NCBI GenBank assembly: GCA_027578815.1
Contig: JANBTH010000218.1
Coordinates: forward strand, 1 to 25,835
Direction: 5' to 3'
DNA: 25,835 bases
Origin: Coemansia sp. RSA 1804
Taxonomy: Eukaryota > Kickxellomycota > Kickxellomycetes > Kickxellales > Kickxellaceae
Shown: positions 9,090 to 18,024 of the stretch, in pieces
How the letters are laid out: every line of letters begins with the position of its first letter
Numbering within the stretch: the stretch's first letter is position 1
Notes under the pieces: model-generated
What the model was told of the DNA's origin: nothing
The model's database searches: none
The model's input: only the letters and a program-made list of their open reading frames with translations
Made by a program: the position numbers and the translations under genes

Positions 9090-11373
9090 CGTTTGAACAC
9101 GTTTAACCACATTTATGAACATCACCATTGGGGCGCAAAACAGCTGCATCTGAGAGCAAAAATGAGAAGGCTGGGAGATTGCTTGCCTATTATTTGCCCA
9201 GAACTCCATGTACGTGGGTTCTTTGAACATTTCATAGATTTCATAACTCGGAAGATTTTTTATGAGGCTGAGCAGCAGTTTTTATTTACATTACTACTTT
9301 ATTTAATAAAACAAAAGCATATCAGCTTAATAGAAGACGTGTCTTTGATGTATCAATCAATGTGTACGTAATTTGTCTTCTATTAGCATGTATACTTTGC
9401 TAAACACTCTTCGCTTGTCAGCATGGTATGATTACTGTTGCTGCTTCTGTTGCTACTTAGTGTAACTGAAAAGAAAGATGAGCAAGTAAAAAACAGCACT
9501 GTCAGATGGTCATAATCATATGTAACGCCATTAATTTCTTTTTTTGCAAATGTGACAATATGGGCCTTAAGGTCGGTATTCTTTGCCAGATGATAATGCT
9601 CGTTTGAGGTGACGTCCCACCGGCTTATACAGCCTCTGTAACATTGTTAGGTAACATCTGATTATATTTTTACACGTGCTTATCATCATGCTAGCTTGAG
9701 TAAAAGCCTTAATTCACGCGACCTTTACATTTTTCATTTGAGCAGATGACAGTCACAGTTGTAGCACATTTAATTCATTTAATCATTTGCAAAGTAATTT
9801 TGATATTTTGTACTTTTGCCGACAATTTCGTTCGTTCGTGTTAAGCTGTCTTTCTATGGATCAACTGCAAAGACAATGTGGCTCACTGATAAGAATCCAA
9901 ACATAAAACCATCCATCCCCTGGCTCAGCAGCTGGCTTCAACAAACAATAGCAGCACTTTCTGGGTTGGGTGATGTAAAGTGTGCATCTGGGCTGCCCCA
10001 TCCACAGCCCCTCATCCTGAGCAGAGGATCGTATTCGCGTTGTTTTAAATAAAAGGTATCTCCCCTGTATGCAAATAAAAGCAAAGGATGCACAATCGTA
10101 ACCCGATATAAACCGCCATAATGCATGGATCTTCCGCCATGCAGAAACAATGTTGTCCATCTGTCACGCATTTCAATGTGCGCTCAGACATGCTGTTGTG
10201 GAAAGGTAAATGTTTTTTGCCAACAGAATGTGATGGCGCATTATTTCGTGCATTCGGCATCCACACTACACCACAGATATCAGCTTTTTCTTGGCTGATT
10301 TGGTGAAAACAAATAATCCATGTTGAAAAAGAGGGAGGGCAAGTGGTTACGGCAGCAGTGTCCGTCTGTGCGCGCATTGTAAAAAAGAATGTCTTTTGAC
10401 AACCAGATGGAGGCTGCGGAATAATCTGGAAATGTGTTCTGTTTCAGGAAAAGAATATGCTGAAACACAACAGTTCTTTGGCAAAAAAAAAAAGCAAGCA
10501 AGGATGGCTGGCAACTTTCGGATTAGCTGACAAAAGGAACAGTGTGTGTTTTACAGCACAATGTAAGCTACCAGATAAAAGGAGATGTAGAGTGCTGAAA
10601 TTTGTGGCTAAACAGAATATAGAGTATACAGGAAGAATGGACAAAACGCTGGCTTTTCGCCTCTTCATAGTCAAATTGTAAGCAGGGCTAGAGTAGAAGA
10701 CAATGTACAGAAAAGTATAGTATGCTTGCAACAAAATAAAAAACCAAGGGAAAAGGAGACGTGTCCTGGAAGGTGCTACGCTGGACAGGTAGAAAAGCAG
10801 AACAATGGGAAAACGTTTGATTTTCTAACAATAAGAAACGCTCAGAGTGTTGAAACGCAGCTAGCAGTGCGCCGGCACCTATCAGTGGAAAGCAACACGG
10901 AGGGAGAAGTTCTCTTATTATACCAGCGCTTTGATGCTTTTGGCTCAACAGGACCGACGCTTGGAAGGAGCCAGGGAAAGAGCTAGTTTCGGTGCTTGGG
11001 ATGGCCCAGGTTACCACTACAGCTAATGGTCTGCACCGTGCTGATTTCTGCAGTGCCCCAGATGGAAGCAAGAAATGTGCTAGCTGGCTGCTGCTACTGT
11101 GTGCTGCCGGTGCTTGAAAGGGGGAAGGGGCTAGCATCCAAGCGCACATACACGCGCATGCATCAGCTGCATGCAGATGGCGGCCATACAGTGGTTGCTT
11201 ATTATATCCATTTCAGCCAGTCCGTGGCAATAGCGACCCTTCTCCGCCAGCACAAAAGAAGCCAGGGGCGATCAGGTCAGAATCTGGGTGTCTTGGAAAA
11301 TGATTTGCACAAAGGAAGAGATAGTGCAAGATGAAGAATGCGCTTTGACTGCTGCAACTCCGACTGCGGTAGC

Positions 11374-11374
<1 letters not shown>

Positions 11375-11404
<30 letters not shown>
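11375..11404. repeat. (CAG)10 microsatellite
   Basis: Ten perfect CAG units plus a partial unit, in the spacer between two Cys-rich genes. It gives poly-Ala in one + frame and poly-Leu in a - frame; neither frame looks like a gene. Confidence 0.9.
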
Positions 11405-11409
<5 letters not shown>

Positions 11410-12571
11410 TCCATCGCAATAACAAAAAATGGGATGGTAATTGCAGCTGCGCTGGAACATACTCTGTCAAATAAGAGATGCCCAGCTTGTTGCTCTTGGC
11501 CTCACTCACAAAGCGCAGCCAGGGATGCTTATAAGCCATCGCCGCTGCTCTCCCTGGCCGGCTCACCCCGCACTTTCTACTGTCCTCTACCATCTTCTCT
11601 TTCTTCTCCCTTCTTCTGGTATCAACCTCAATACTTTTACTGCACCGCCACACATCGTCTGTCTCTTTCTGGTCATAACAGCCAAGCCCCCCTTCTGCCG
11701 CCTCTGACATTCAAGCAACAACAGAAAGAACCAACTCCAGCTGTCGATTCCTTCTTTAATTACACTTACTCTTGCAAGACATACCGCTGAGCTTATTCCG
11801 TCTACCGTCGGTTCCATTGCGCAAACACTTTGAACAAGTCTGAGATCTGTTCAGCATTGGGTTGATATATAGTTGTTATCTGCGCCCCACATTGCAATCA
11901 TTTACATTGCACAATCTATTCACCGCAGACTCATCCCGAATCGCTTAGAGCATAGGCCAAGCTGGGCGTTTTGGCGTCTTTTTTCTCGAGAAACAATAAA
12001 GGTCAGTATTACACGCAAAGGAGGCTTTTCGTCGGCAACTTGTGTATCCAGCACAAATGAATTGGAGTGAGCTGCAGCTGCACCCGTAACCTTGGCTGGC
12101 TGTCACATGTGCATGGTCTCGTGTAGGCCGCCGGGTCGAAGAGCGAGCGCAGATGCTGCTCTTTGCCTACGCCATTCTCCCCCAGCTCCCCCTCACTTGC
12201 TGCCGCGCACCGCCTCTTTTACAGCCTTTGTCCTTTAGACGACGGCGCCATTATATGATACTATACAAAGAGACACCGGGACCTGATTCCGGCATGCTTT
12301 TTGTTTGCTGCATCTCTTGCGCACGCCACCAGAGAAGAGCACAGCAGACGGCGAGTCCCTGGACGGTGTCAGAAAAAGCCGCTTTTGGTTGCGGTGAAAG
12401 AATATAAGGCATTGCATATAAAGCGGCCGCAGAGAAGACAAGACAGCCGCCAGCCGCAACGAAGAGCATGCCCAGGCTTTGTACAATGCTTCTTTGCATC
12501 TATTCCATGTGTAAAGATCGCCTCCATTCGTTGTGCACATTGTGCATACCTACCAATTCAGCATGCTACAA

Positions 12572-12590
12572 CCCCTGCTAATAATCCCCT
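12572..12590 (+). promoter_or_regulatory. Paired CCCCT stress-response-like elements
   Basis: CCCCT at 12572-12576 and 12586-12590, 14 bp apart, lies 27-45 bp upstream of the TATA box of the 12738 gene. CCCCT (AGGGG) is the stress response element read by Msn2/4-type zinc fingers in yeasts. The motif is short, so the call rests on pairing and position only. Confidence 0.3.
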
Positions 12591-12616
12591 GGATGGATGT
12601 GCCTTGCCTTTTCTTC

Positions 12617-12625
12617 TATATATAG
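12617..12625 (+). promoter_or_regulatory. TATA box of the 12738 gene
   Basis: TATATATAG lies 113 bp before the chosen start codon. A transcript starting about 30 bp downstream would exclude the upstream in-frame ATG at 12597, which supports 12738 as the true start. Confidence 0.6.
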
Positions 12626-12737
12626 TAGGTTACTCCGTCGCTGTCTCTGCCAACAGAACACTCCCCACCCATTTCGACCTGTCATTAGATCTATTGCACC
12701 CACCACTCTTCATCTTCATCTTCGCCACACATTAAAA

Positions 12738-13619
12738 ATGTCGTACTGCCTCAAAAAGTCACCTTACTTTGTCGACGATGCCGGCGTCCCGGTTCCTACC
12801 TACAAATGCGACGGAGAAGAGTGGGTCAACCTCCCCATCAACCTCTCCAACAAGGACCAGACTTATGTCTTTAGCAAGTGTGGGATTGAGAAGAAGGCTG
12901 CGAGCTGTTCCTGCGCTGCCTGCAAAACCGCCACCGAGGCAAAGAAACAGGCCGAAAAGTGCACGTGCAAGGCCTGTGTCGATGCTGCAGCCGAAGCAAA
13001 GAAGAAGGCTGAAAAATGCCCGTGCAAGGACTGCGCCGAGGCCGCTAAGGATGCTGTGAAGAAGTGCACTTGCGCTGCCTGCGTTGAGGCAGCAAAAAAG
13101 AAGTGTACCTGCGCTGCCTGCGTTGAGGCGGAGAAGAAAAAGCAAACACCCTGTGCCGAGTGCGTAAAGGCCGAGGAAGCGAAGAAGCAGGCAGAAAAGT
13201 GCCCGTGCAAGGCCTGCGCCGATGCCGCAGCTGAGGCAAAGAAGAAGACCGAGAAGTGCCCATGCAAGGCATGTGCTGAGCCGCCAAAGAAGTGTCCATG
13301 CGACGATTGCGCCAAGGCAGAGAAAGCAAAGAAGCAGGCCGAGAACTGCCCGTGCAAGGCCTGCGCTGACGCCGCAGCCGAGGCAAAGAAGAAGGCTGAA
13401 AAATGCCCATGCAAGGACTGCGCCAAAGTAGAGAATAAGCCCAAATGCGAGTGCTCGTCTTGCAAGGCCGTTGCAAAGCCAGCACCAGCACCAGCACCGG
13501 TAGCTGTTACGGTTAGCCCTTCTCCATTCGCATCGGCGTGGAGTCCATTCAACAACTACCGTCGTGACGTGCCATGCTACCATGGAGGCTTTTTCAGCAA
13601 CTTTGCCTCCATCATGTAA
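12738..13619 (+). CDS. Cys-rich repeat protein with eleven CxCxxC motifs
   Basis: A 293-residue protein with 39 Cys. Residues 1-56 are a non-repetitive head. Residues 57-242 contain eleven CxCxxC motifs (typically CPCKAC, CPCKDC or CTCAAC) and one degenerate CAEC, spaced by Lys/Ala/Glu-rich, probably helical linkers such as ADAAAEAKKKAEK. A Pro/Ala hinge (APAPAP) and an aromatic tail with one Cys close it. Three nearly identical 96-bp modules (12942, 13182, 13329) show growth by internal duplication. There is no signal peptide, so it is probably cytosolic. The start was chosen because a TATA box lies between it and the upstream ATG at 12597. It resembles an expanded metallothionein in Cys pattern, but no family was recognised; metal storage or buffering is an inference. 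A structural, cross-linked role is the alternative. Confidence 0.82.
   Translation: MSYCLKKSPYFVDDAGVPVPTYKCDGEEWVNLPINLSNKDQTYVFSKCGIEKKAASCSCAACKTATEAKKQAEKCTCKACVDAAAEAKKKAEKCPCKDCAEAAKDAVKKCTCAACVEAAKKKCTCAACVEAEKKKQTPCAECVKAEEAKKQAEKCPCKACADAAAEAKKKTEKCPCKACAEPPKKCPCDDCAKAEKAKKQAENCPCKACADAAAEAKKKAEKCPCKDCAKVENKPKCECSSCKAVAKPAPAPAPVAVTVSPSPFASAWSPFNNYRRDVPCYHGGFFSNFASIM
12942..13037 (+). repeat. 96-bp coding module, copy 1
   Basis: First of three nearly identical 32-codon modules in the Cys-rich gene. Each begins KKQAE, contains two CxCxxC motifs separated by a (D)AAAEAKKK linker, and ends in Cys-Ala. This copy reads CTCKAC then CPCKDC. Confidence 0.85.
13182..13277 (+). repeat. 96-bp coding module, copy 2
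   Basis: Second copy of the module. It reads CPCKAC then CPCKAC, with Thr replacing Ala before the second motif. It starts 240 bp after copy 1. Confidence 0.85.
13329..13424 (+). repeat. 96-bp coding module, copy 3
   Basis: Third copy of the module. It reads CPCKAC then CPCKDC and starts 147 bp after copy 2. Synonymous differences between copies show that the duplications are not all recent. Confidence 0.85.
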
Positions 13620-14409
13620 GCGCTTGCCAAAACATTCTATGGTACCCGAATCAAACACAATATCGCGATCGTTACTCTTTCCATGTATAACCTTATATTT
13701 GCATTGCGTCTTTGGCTCGTTCTCCGAGCACCTTTTCCCCCCATCGCTTGCCTCTACTGGCTGCTTGGACATTTCCCGCTTCTAGCTCACACCTTCTATT
13801 TTTCATTTATATTGTATAAACCCTACACTATCAAATATTGTGAATAAGCATGTCGGAGCTGATTTCACTGCGGCAATTGGTTTTACGTAGGCTAGCAACA
13901 TATCAATGTGAGTCCAAACATGGCTGCAGAAAATGACAACTACCTACAACGTCCATATGTTGTTTAAGGATATTTGTGTTTCTTTCTATTTACTTCTGTT
14001 TGCATGTTGCTTTGCAATACACCTTATTGCTGCAAAAAGCTTTTTATTTTGAAAATGGAACCAAAGACATAAAAGGTGTCAAGTCACTATGGCAAAGACA
14101 CAATGGCCGGAATTCAACCTTTCCTTACCTATAAGGGCACGGTTATTGACAAGATGTTAAAAGGCCGACCCAGGATATCCCAGCAAACGCAGCCGTCTCA
14201 GCCGCGACTTGCATGGCTGCTGACGGATGCTGATTATGTATACCGGTTGCAATGTGAAAGCTGAAAATTAAAATATAATGCATGTTACCACAGGCAAGGC
14301 GCGCTGCTTTCTATTGTAGACGTAGCCATTGGTGGGGCTCTTTGTCTTGCACAGCTTCAGCAATAAGCACCACGCGAAGAAGGGAGAAGAAAAATCAAGA
14401 CCAGCGCTT

Positions 14410-14463
14410 GGGGGAGGGGGCATGTGGTTGGGAGGGCGTGGCTTTCATGCTGGGCGTTGGGGG
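14410..14463 (+). other. G-rich stretch, possible G-quadruplex
   Basis: G-runs of 5, 5, 3 and 3 fall within 27 bases (14410-14436), followed by runs of 3 and 5 up to 14463. This meets the usual four-run rule for a quadruplex if one nine-base loop is allowed. Read on the other strand it is CCCCC/CCCT-rich. Formation is not shown. Confidence 0.35.
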
Positions 14464-14797
14464 AGGCTCAGGAGAAAAGAGATGCGTCAGTTTGGGCGGG
14501 CATGTGCCGCGGACGTGGAGCATGGTGCCTGAGCCAGAAGCATCCAGCAGCGGCACAGCTACCGCAGCAGAAATCAGAAGGCCAAGTGCTGTAACCAGAC
14601 AGAGTACACGGCCTGGGCTAGCTAAAGACAAGCGTAAAAAACCCCCTCCAGCGGTAATGTGGACGATGCAGCTAAGAATCTACAGCCTTTGAAGAATGAT
14701 TTATTCGTAATGCGCACTGCTGCCATGTGGACGGATGCACCTTGAGCAAGAATAAAAATGAAAAAAAACAAATGAAAACGTGGATGCCATCAGCAAC

Positions 14798-14800
<3 letters not shown>

Positions 14801-14840
<40 letters not shown>
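14801..14840. repeat. (TGGC)10 microsatellite
   Basis: Ten perfect TGGC units followed by TGG. It lies in the spacer upstream of the Cys-rich gene at 15679 and is not part of a supported gene. Confidence 0.9.
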
Positions 14841-14843
<3 letters not shown>

Positions 14844-15601
14844 TCTTCTGAGATTGCCGTCAGCCAGACAAGACATTCAGGGACCTGCGCGCAAGTAAAT
14901 AAGATTGGCCGCCAGAAAACAACAGGGAGAAAGCGCAGCCCACACAGCTTGCTGGCTTTCCGCTTGTGAGAATCGCTGCAGCCGACGACAGAGGGGGTGG
15001 GGGTGGGCAATCTCAGCGAGGATCGTTATGAAGGGCACGGCAGATGGTCCATCCACCAAAGAGCAAAGAAGAAAAACATGAGCCTTTTTTTGCGGAGAGC
15101 AAAACAAGGGCACAAAGAAGCAAAAAAGCCTATTCTGTGCACATTTTAACCCAGTTTTTCTGCTTTCCAGACAGACAGACGGCTCCTTTACGCGCAACGA
15201 ACGGCCAGACTGGTTGCTGGCACTGCGTCTTGGAAAAGGCAACAAGGATATTTCTGCAATACTGCCTTGGCTCTCTTATTCTCCTTTTCTTCCAGAAAGA
15301 AGTGGCCACAACATACACATCGGTGATGTCGGTAGCCACATCCCCTTCCCTCAGCGCCTGTCATGCCGTAGTAGGCAAATGTAAGAGGGAAAAGGATCTT
15401 TGTCATATCGGATTTGGCATTGGGGTCATTTGCACCTCCCCCCACCACCACCAGCTCTGCTGACGATGTTTTTATTCCCAACCATGTTTGCTCATCGGTT
15501 TTCTATTTAAACTGCTGCTCGTTCCCTCGTCACCACTTTTGCCCCAGCGTTGCCATCTAATTTCTCCACATCCAAAGCTTTTCTTATCCCAGGCACGCGT
15601 T

Positions 15602-15609
15602 TATAAATA
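15602..15609 (+). promoter_or_regulatory. TATA box of the 15679 gene
   Basis: TATAAATA lies 77 bp before the ATG, directly after an ACGCGT at 15595-15600. The leader that follows is pyrimidine-rich and then A/C-rich just before the ATG, as is common in expressed fungal genes. Confidence 0.55.
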
Positions 15610-15678
15610 TTCCTTTTTTGTTCACACTTTTTCCCCTGTATATCTTTCCCAGCACAAAACAAACACACAGACACAGCG

Positions 15679-15933
15679 ATGAGCCATTTCCACTACGACT
15701 TTTCCAAGACTGGCGCCTTTGACATCACCAACGGCGCCGACACCGTCACCATTAACAGCGTAAAGCACATTGTCGACGTCTGCGTCTGCGAAAACTGCAA
15801 GAAGATTGTTGCCGCAAAGAAGGCTGCTGCTGCGAAGAAGGAGGAATGGACATACAAGTATGTCTACACTCCTCCAGCCCCGGCTCCAGCGCCCAAGCCA
15901 TGCTGCCACCACCACTGTCACTGCCACCACTAA
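15679..15933 (+). CDS. Small CxCxxC protein with His/Cys tail
   Basis: An 84-residue protein with seven Cys and nine His. A head of about 33 residues is followed by CVCENC at 35-40, a Lys/Ala helix-like stretch (41-55), an aromatic patch, a Pro/Ala hinge (PPAPAPAPKP, 65-74) and the tail CCHHHCHCHH. The order CxCxxC, Lys/Ala stretch, then APAPAP hinge also appears in the 293-residue neighbour, which argues for common descent. The tail could bind Cu or Zn. The ATG is the first after a good TATA box. There is no signal peptide or membrane segment. Function is unknown; metal binding is inferred from residue pattern only. Confidence 0.75.
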   Translation: MSHFHYDFSKTGAFDITNGADTVTINSVKHIVDVCVCENCKKIVAAKKAAAAKKEEWTYKYVYTPPAPAPAPKPCCHHHCHCHH

Positions 15934-17436
15934 TTACCTCTGCGTTCTGGCGCTGCTTCTCGTTGTAACTCAAACCACCGTATTTTAACGCCAATGCTTT
16001 GGTGTTTTCTGCAATGCGCGTCGTTCGTAGCCTTCTCTTTTCTGTAGTTTTTCCTTCATCTACTCTCTCAAACAAGTCTTTTTTGTTTCTGTTCACATGT
16101 CAAAAATATATATACCATTTTCCCTCAAAGTACACTTTTGTAACTTTTCTTAGACTCCTTTCTTTGGTTTCAGCCCTTGCTGCGCACTTTTTATTGTTTA
16201 ATTCTTCACTTGCCCCTTCATTGTGCAGCATACCTGTTGAGAAAAAGGGATTCTTTGACAGCACTGCTGGCATGATAGAAATAAGGAATGCATTTATTTA
16301 ATAAGTCGCAACCGTGCTGCGGTAATGGCAAACTCCATATCCGTATCTAACGTTACAGGCATTCAAGCAGCAAGCGAAGGATTGTTGAGGTGCCTACATC
16401 ATCGTGTTGAAATAGCAATATGACACAACGCAAGTGTAGTCAACGCAAATGCTAGCCAAGCAGATAACCGCCCCCTTGTCATTTGTGCTGCGAGTACACT
16501 GTATTGCGGTCATTGTTTACAAATACGTGCATAAGCTATTTTGTTGCTTGGATGCAATAGCCAAATAGGCCTTGTGCTGCGACGACCACTCCAACATTTA
16601 AAGAAAAAAGAACCAGTGTCAACATCCATTGTGGTGTTTTGTTTTCTTCCATACGTTTTTAAATTAAAATTACCGCTGTGCATATCTCTCGCTTGTACGG
16701 GGTTGCTCCAAAGTAGAAAAGTGTATTCTTTCTGCGATTCCTGGAATGGTTTCTTGTGTATGAGAATGTCAAATCAGCACCAGGTACTGCCCAGCCCTTC
16801 TCTACATATATTTCACATGTCCACACCGTCTTCAGTCCTGCCGTTGTTACATTACAATGAATAGCAAGTCGAATACATCACTGCTTTATCTTGGATCTGG
16901 GTGTTAAGGGAATAAGAGCCGCATGTTTGAAGCGCAGCTGTTTCAGCTTTAATTAGATTTAGCTACAATCTCCTAACCGTCCTATACAGCAGTTTTCCAT
17001 TGACATGAGCAAAAAGCGAGAAAGGGATTCCAAATAGGGGATGGGGAATGGTGAAGGATTCCAGGTATAGTGCTCTGTGAGTGCATGTGTGTATAGTGTC
17101 TGCATCTGTTGGCACGACCTGCGCAAACAACCAAATACTCACAGTCCGCGAAAAAAAAGTCCAGCTCTTGTGGATGCCAGAAAATGTAGTGTGCGCTGTG
17201 TCCGTTCTTCTGTTCCTTTCCTCTGCTTTTCTTTTATTTAAAATTATTGAACTAGTGCGTTTGTTATTTTTTATATCTTTGCTTGTTGGACAGGGATTCC
17301 TCCTTTTTCTTTTTCTTTTTCTTCTTTTTCTTGTTGTTGTTATTTGCACACATTGCTTTGGTGCCACTCTGTCTTTGCCGCACTAGGCTTCACTCTATAC
17401 GACTCGTAGCAGCACACGCCATTACCTAACTCTACC
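15934..17436. other. 1.5-kb spacer inside the Cys-rich cluster
   Basis: No supported gene. The first 300 bp are pyrimidine-rich and probably the 3' end of the 15679 transcript. A 36-base pure pyrimidine tract (17297-17332) precedes the last Cys-rich gene. Other open frames (15999-16301, 16541-16864, 16963-17367 on the - strand) lack protein features. Confidence 0.5.
17297..17332 (+). promoter_or_regulatory. Pyrimidine tract upstream of the 17437 gene
   Basis: 36 consecutive C/T residues, built mainly of TTTTTC units, end about 105 bp before the ATG. CT-rich tracts just upstream of the transcription start are typical of highly expressed fungal genes; no clear TATA box was found here. Confidence 0.4.
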
Positions 17437-17697
17437 ATGGCTATCTGGAAACAAGGAGGCTTCTTCCAAGAGCTCGCAGAGAGAGAGCAACATCTCCAGT
17501 GGTTCCCAAAGGCCTATGTCCCCGCAGAAAAGAAGGACGACGAGTTCGTTGTTGCAATAACATGCTGCGCCTGTGGAAAATGCGATTATTGCCTCAAGCA
17601 AATTGCGTGCAAGAAGAAGACGGAGGAAAAAAAAGAAGAGAAGAAAGAGTGCAAATGTGAGACCCACACACACTGCCATTGCTGCCATTGCTGCTAA
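17437..17697 (+). CDS. Small CxCxxC protein with Cys/His tail
   Basis: An 86-residue protein with 13 Cys. A Trp/Phe-rich head (1-36) leads to CCACGKCDYC at 43-52, which contains the cluster's CxCxxC plus an extra CxxC. A Lys/Glu-rich stretch follows (KKKTEEKKEEKK), then CKC and the tail HTHCHCCHCC. The segment around the motif (hydrophobic residues, CxCxxC, a Lys, then KK repeats) parallels the 15679 protein. The start sits in an excellent context (ACCATGG). No signal peptide or membrane segment. As with its neighbours, metal binding is inferred from the Cys/His pattern and no family was recognised. Confidence 0.75.
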   Translation: MAIWKQGGFFQELAEREQHLQWFPKAYVPAEKKDDEFVVAITCCACGKCDYCLKQIACKKKTEEKKEEKKECKCETHTHCHCCHCC

Positions 17698-18024
17698 ACT
17701 GACAGCCGCAAGGGTCATATTATTACCTCTACTCATTCAGGTCGTGTAGTTCTTTCTTTCGTCTTTCATGTTTCATTTTTATTATCATCCAAATACACAC
17801 ATTTAAACTCAAGAAATGTAAAGAAGCAGCCAAAGTGCTTATATCACATTAGCTAGACATTGCAAATCAATCAAATTGGTTTGGTATACGTCTGGTCAGT
17901 AACTAGGTATTGTCATTATGCTCTACATTATCAGCTCTATCTGATAGAGCCCGAATGTTGTCCATATGAGTGCCTTGGTTTGTCTTCTTGCGTTTGGAAA
18001 CGACTACATTTTTATTGCCCGAGT
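17698..18024. other. Convergent intergenic region
   Basis: The + strand Cys-rich gene and the - strand unknown gene end towards each other here. TTTATT at 18011-18016 reads AATAAA on the - strand, 9 bases past that gene's proposed stop. A 7-bp stem with a 3-base loop, GCTCTAT-CTG-ATAGAGC, lies at 17934-17950. Confidence 0.5.
17934..17950. repeat. Short perfect hairpin between convergent genes
   Basis: GCTCTAT, a CTG loop and ATAGAGC form a perfect 7-bp stem. It lies between the two converging gene ends. A role in transcript 3' ends is possible but not shown. Confidence 0.25.

Larger units (their letters stand above)
9090..12737. other. 3.6-kb spacer inside the Cys-rich gene cluster
   Basis: The longest gene-free stretch of the window. 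Many short frames exist on both strands, but none has a family signature. Frames at 9816-10052, 10457-10681, 10688-11149(-), 10996-11334, 11213-11710(-) and 11338-11790 look like chance. It contains a (CAG)10 microsatellite at 11375. The last 450 bp are the likely promoter of the 12738 gene. An unannotated non-coding RNA or short-exon gene cannot be ruled out by eye. Confidence 0.5.
13620..15678. other. 2.1-kb spacer inside the Cys-rich cluster
   Basis: No supported gene. It holds a G-rich stretch at 14410-14463, a (TGGC)10 microsatellite at 14801 and a second G-rich run at 14993-15007. A 53-codon ATG frame from 14103 has no recognisable features. The last 80 bp carry the TATA box and leader of the next Cys-rich gene. 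Confidence 0.5.

Noticed and set aside
10457..10681. 74-codon Lys-rich ATG frame in the long spacer
   Set aside because: No motif, a long A-run inside, and a length expected by chance in AT-rich DNA.
11213..11790. Open frames on both strands across the (CAG)10 repeat
   Set aside because: Poly-Ala and poly-Leu come from the repeat, and the flanks are low complexity without conserved features.
12597..12737. In-frame upstream ATG that would add 47 residues to the 293-residue protein
   Set aside because: The TATA box at 12617-12625 lies downstream of that ATG, and the extra residues show no signal peptide or motif.
13636..13665. GTTTGATTC-like box on the - strand resembling a tRNA B-box
   Set aside because: No acceptor stem, A-box or anticodon arm could be paired around it.
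12759..13772. Long antisense frames across the Cys-rich gene (12759-13772 and 12863-13555, - strand)
   Set aside because: Their repetitive Leu/Ala- or His/Phe/Ala-rich products are mirror images of the repeated sense codons. The sense frame has the TATA box, the leader and the ordered Cys motifs.
14103..14264. 53-codon ATG frame in the 2.1-kb spacer
   Set aside because: No recognisable motif and no supporting signals around it.
12318..17351. Metal response element cores (TGCRCNC) near the Cys-rich genes, for example at 12318, 14711, 16181 and 17345
   Set aside because: The degenerate 7-mer is expected about once per kilobase on both strands, and positions relative to the genes are inconsistent.
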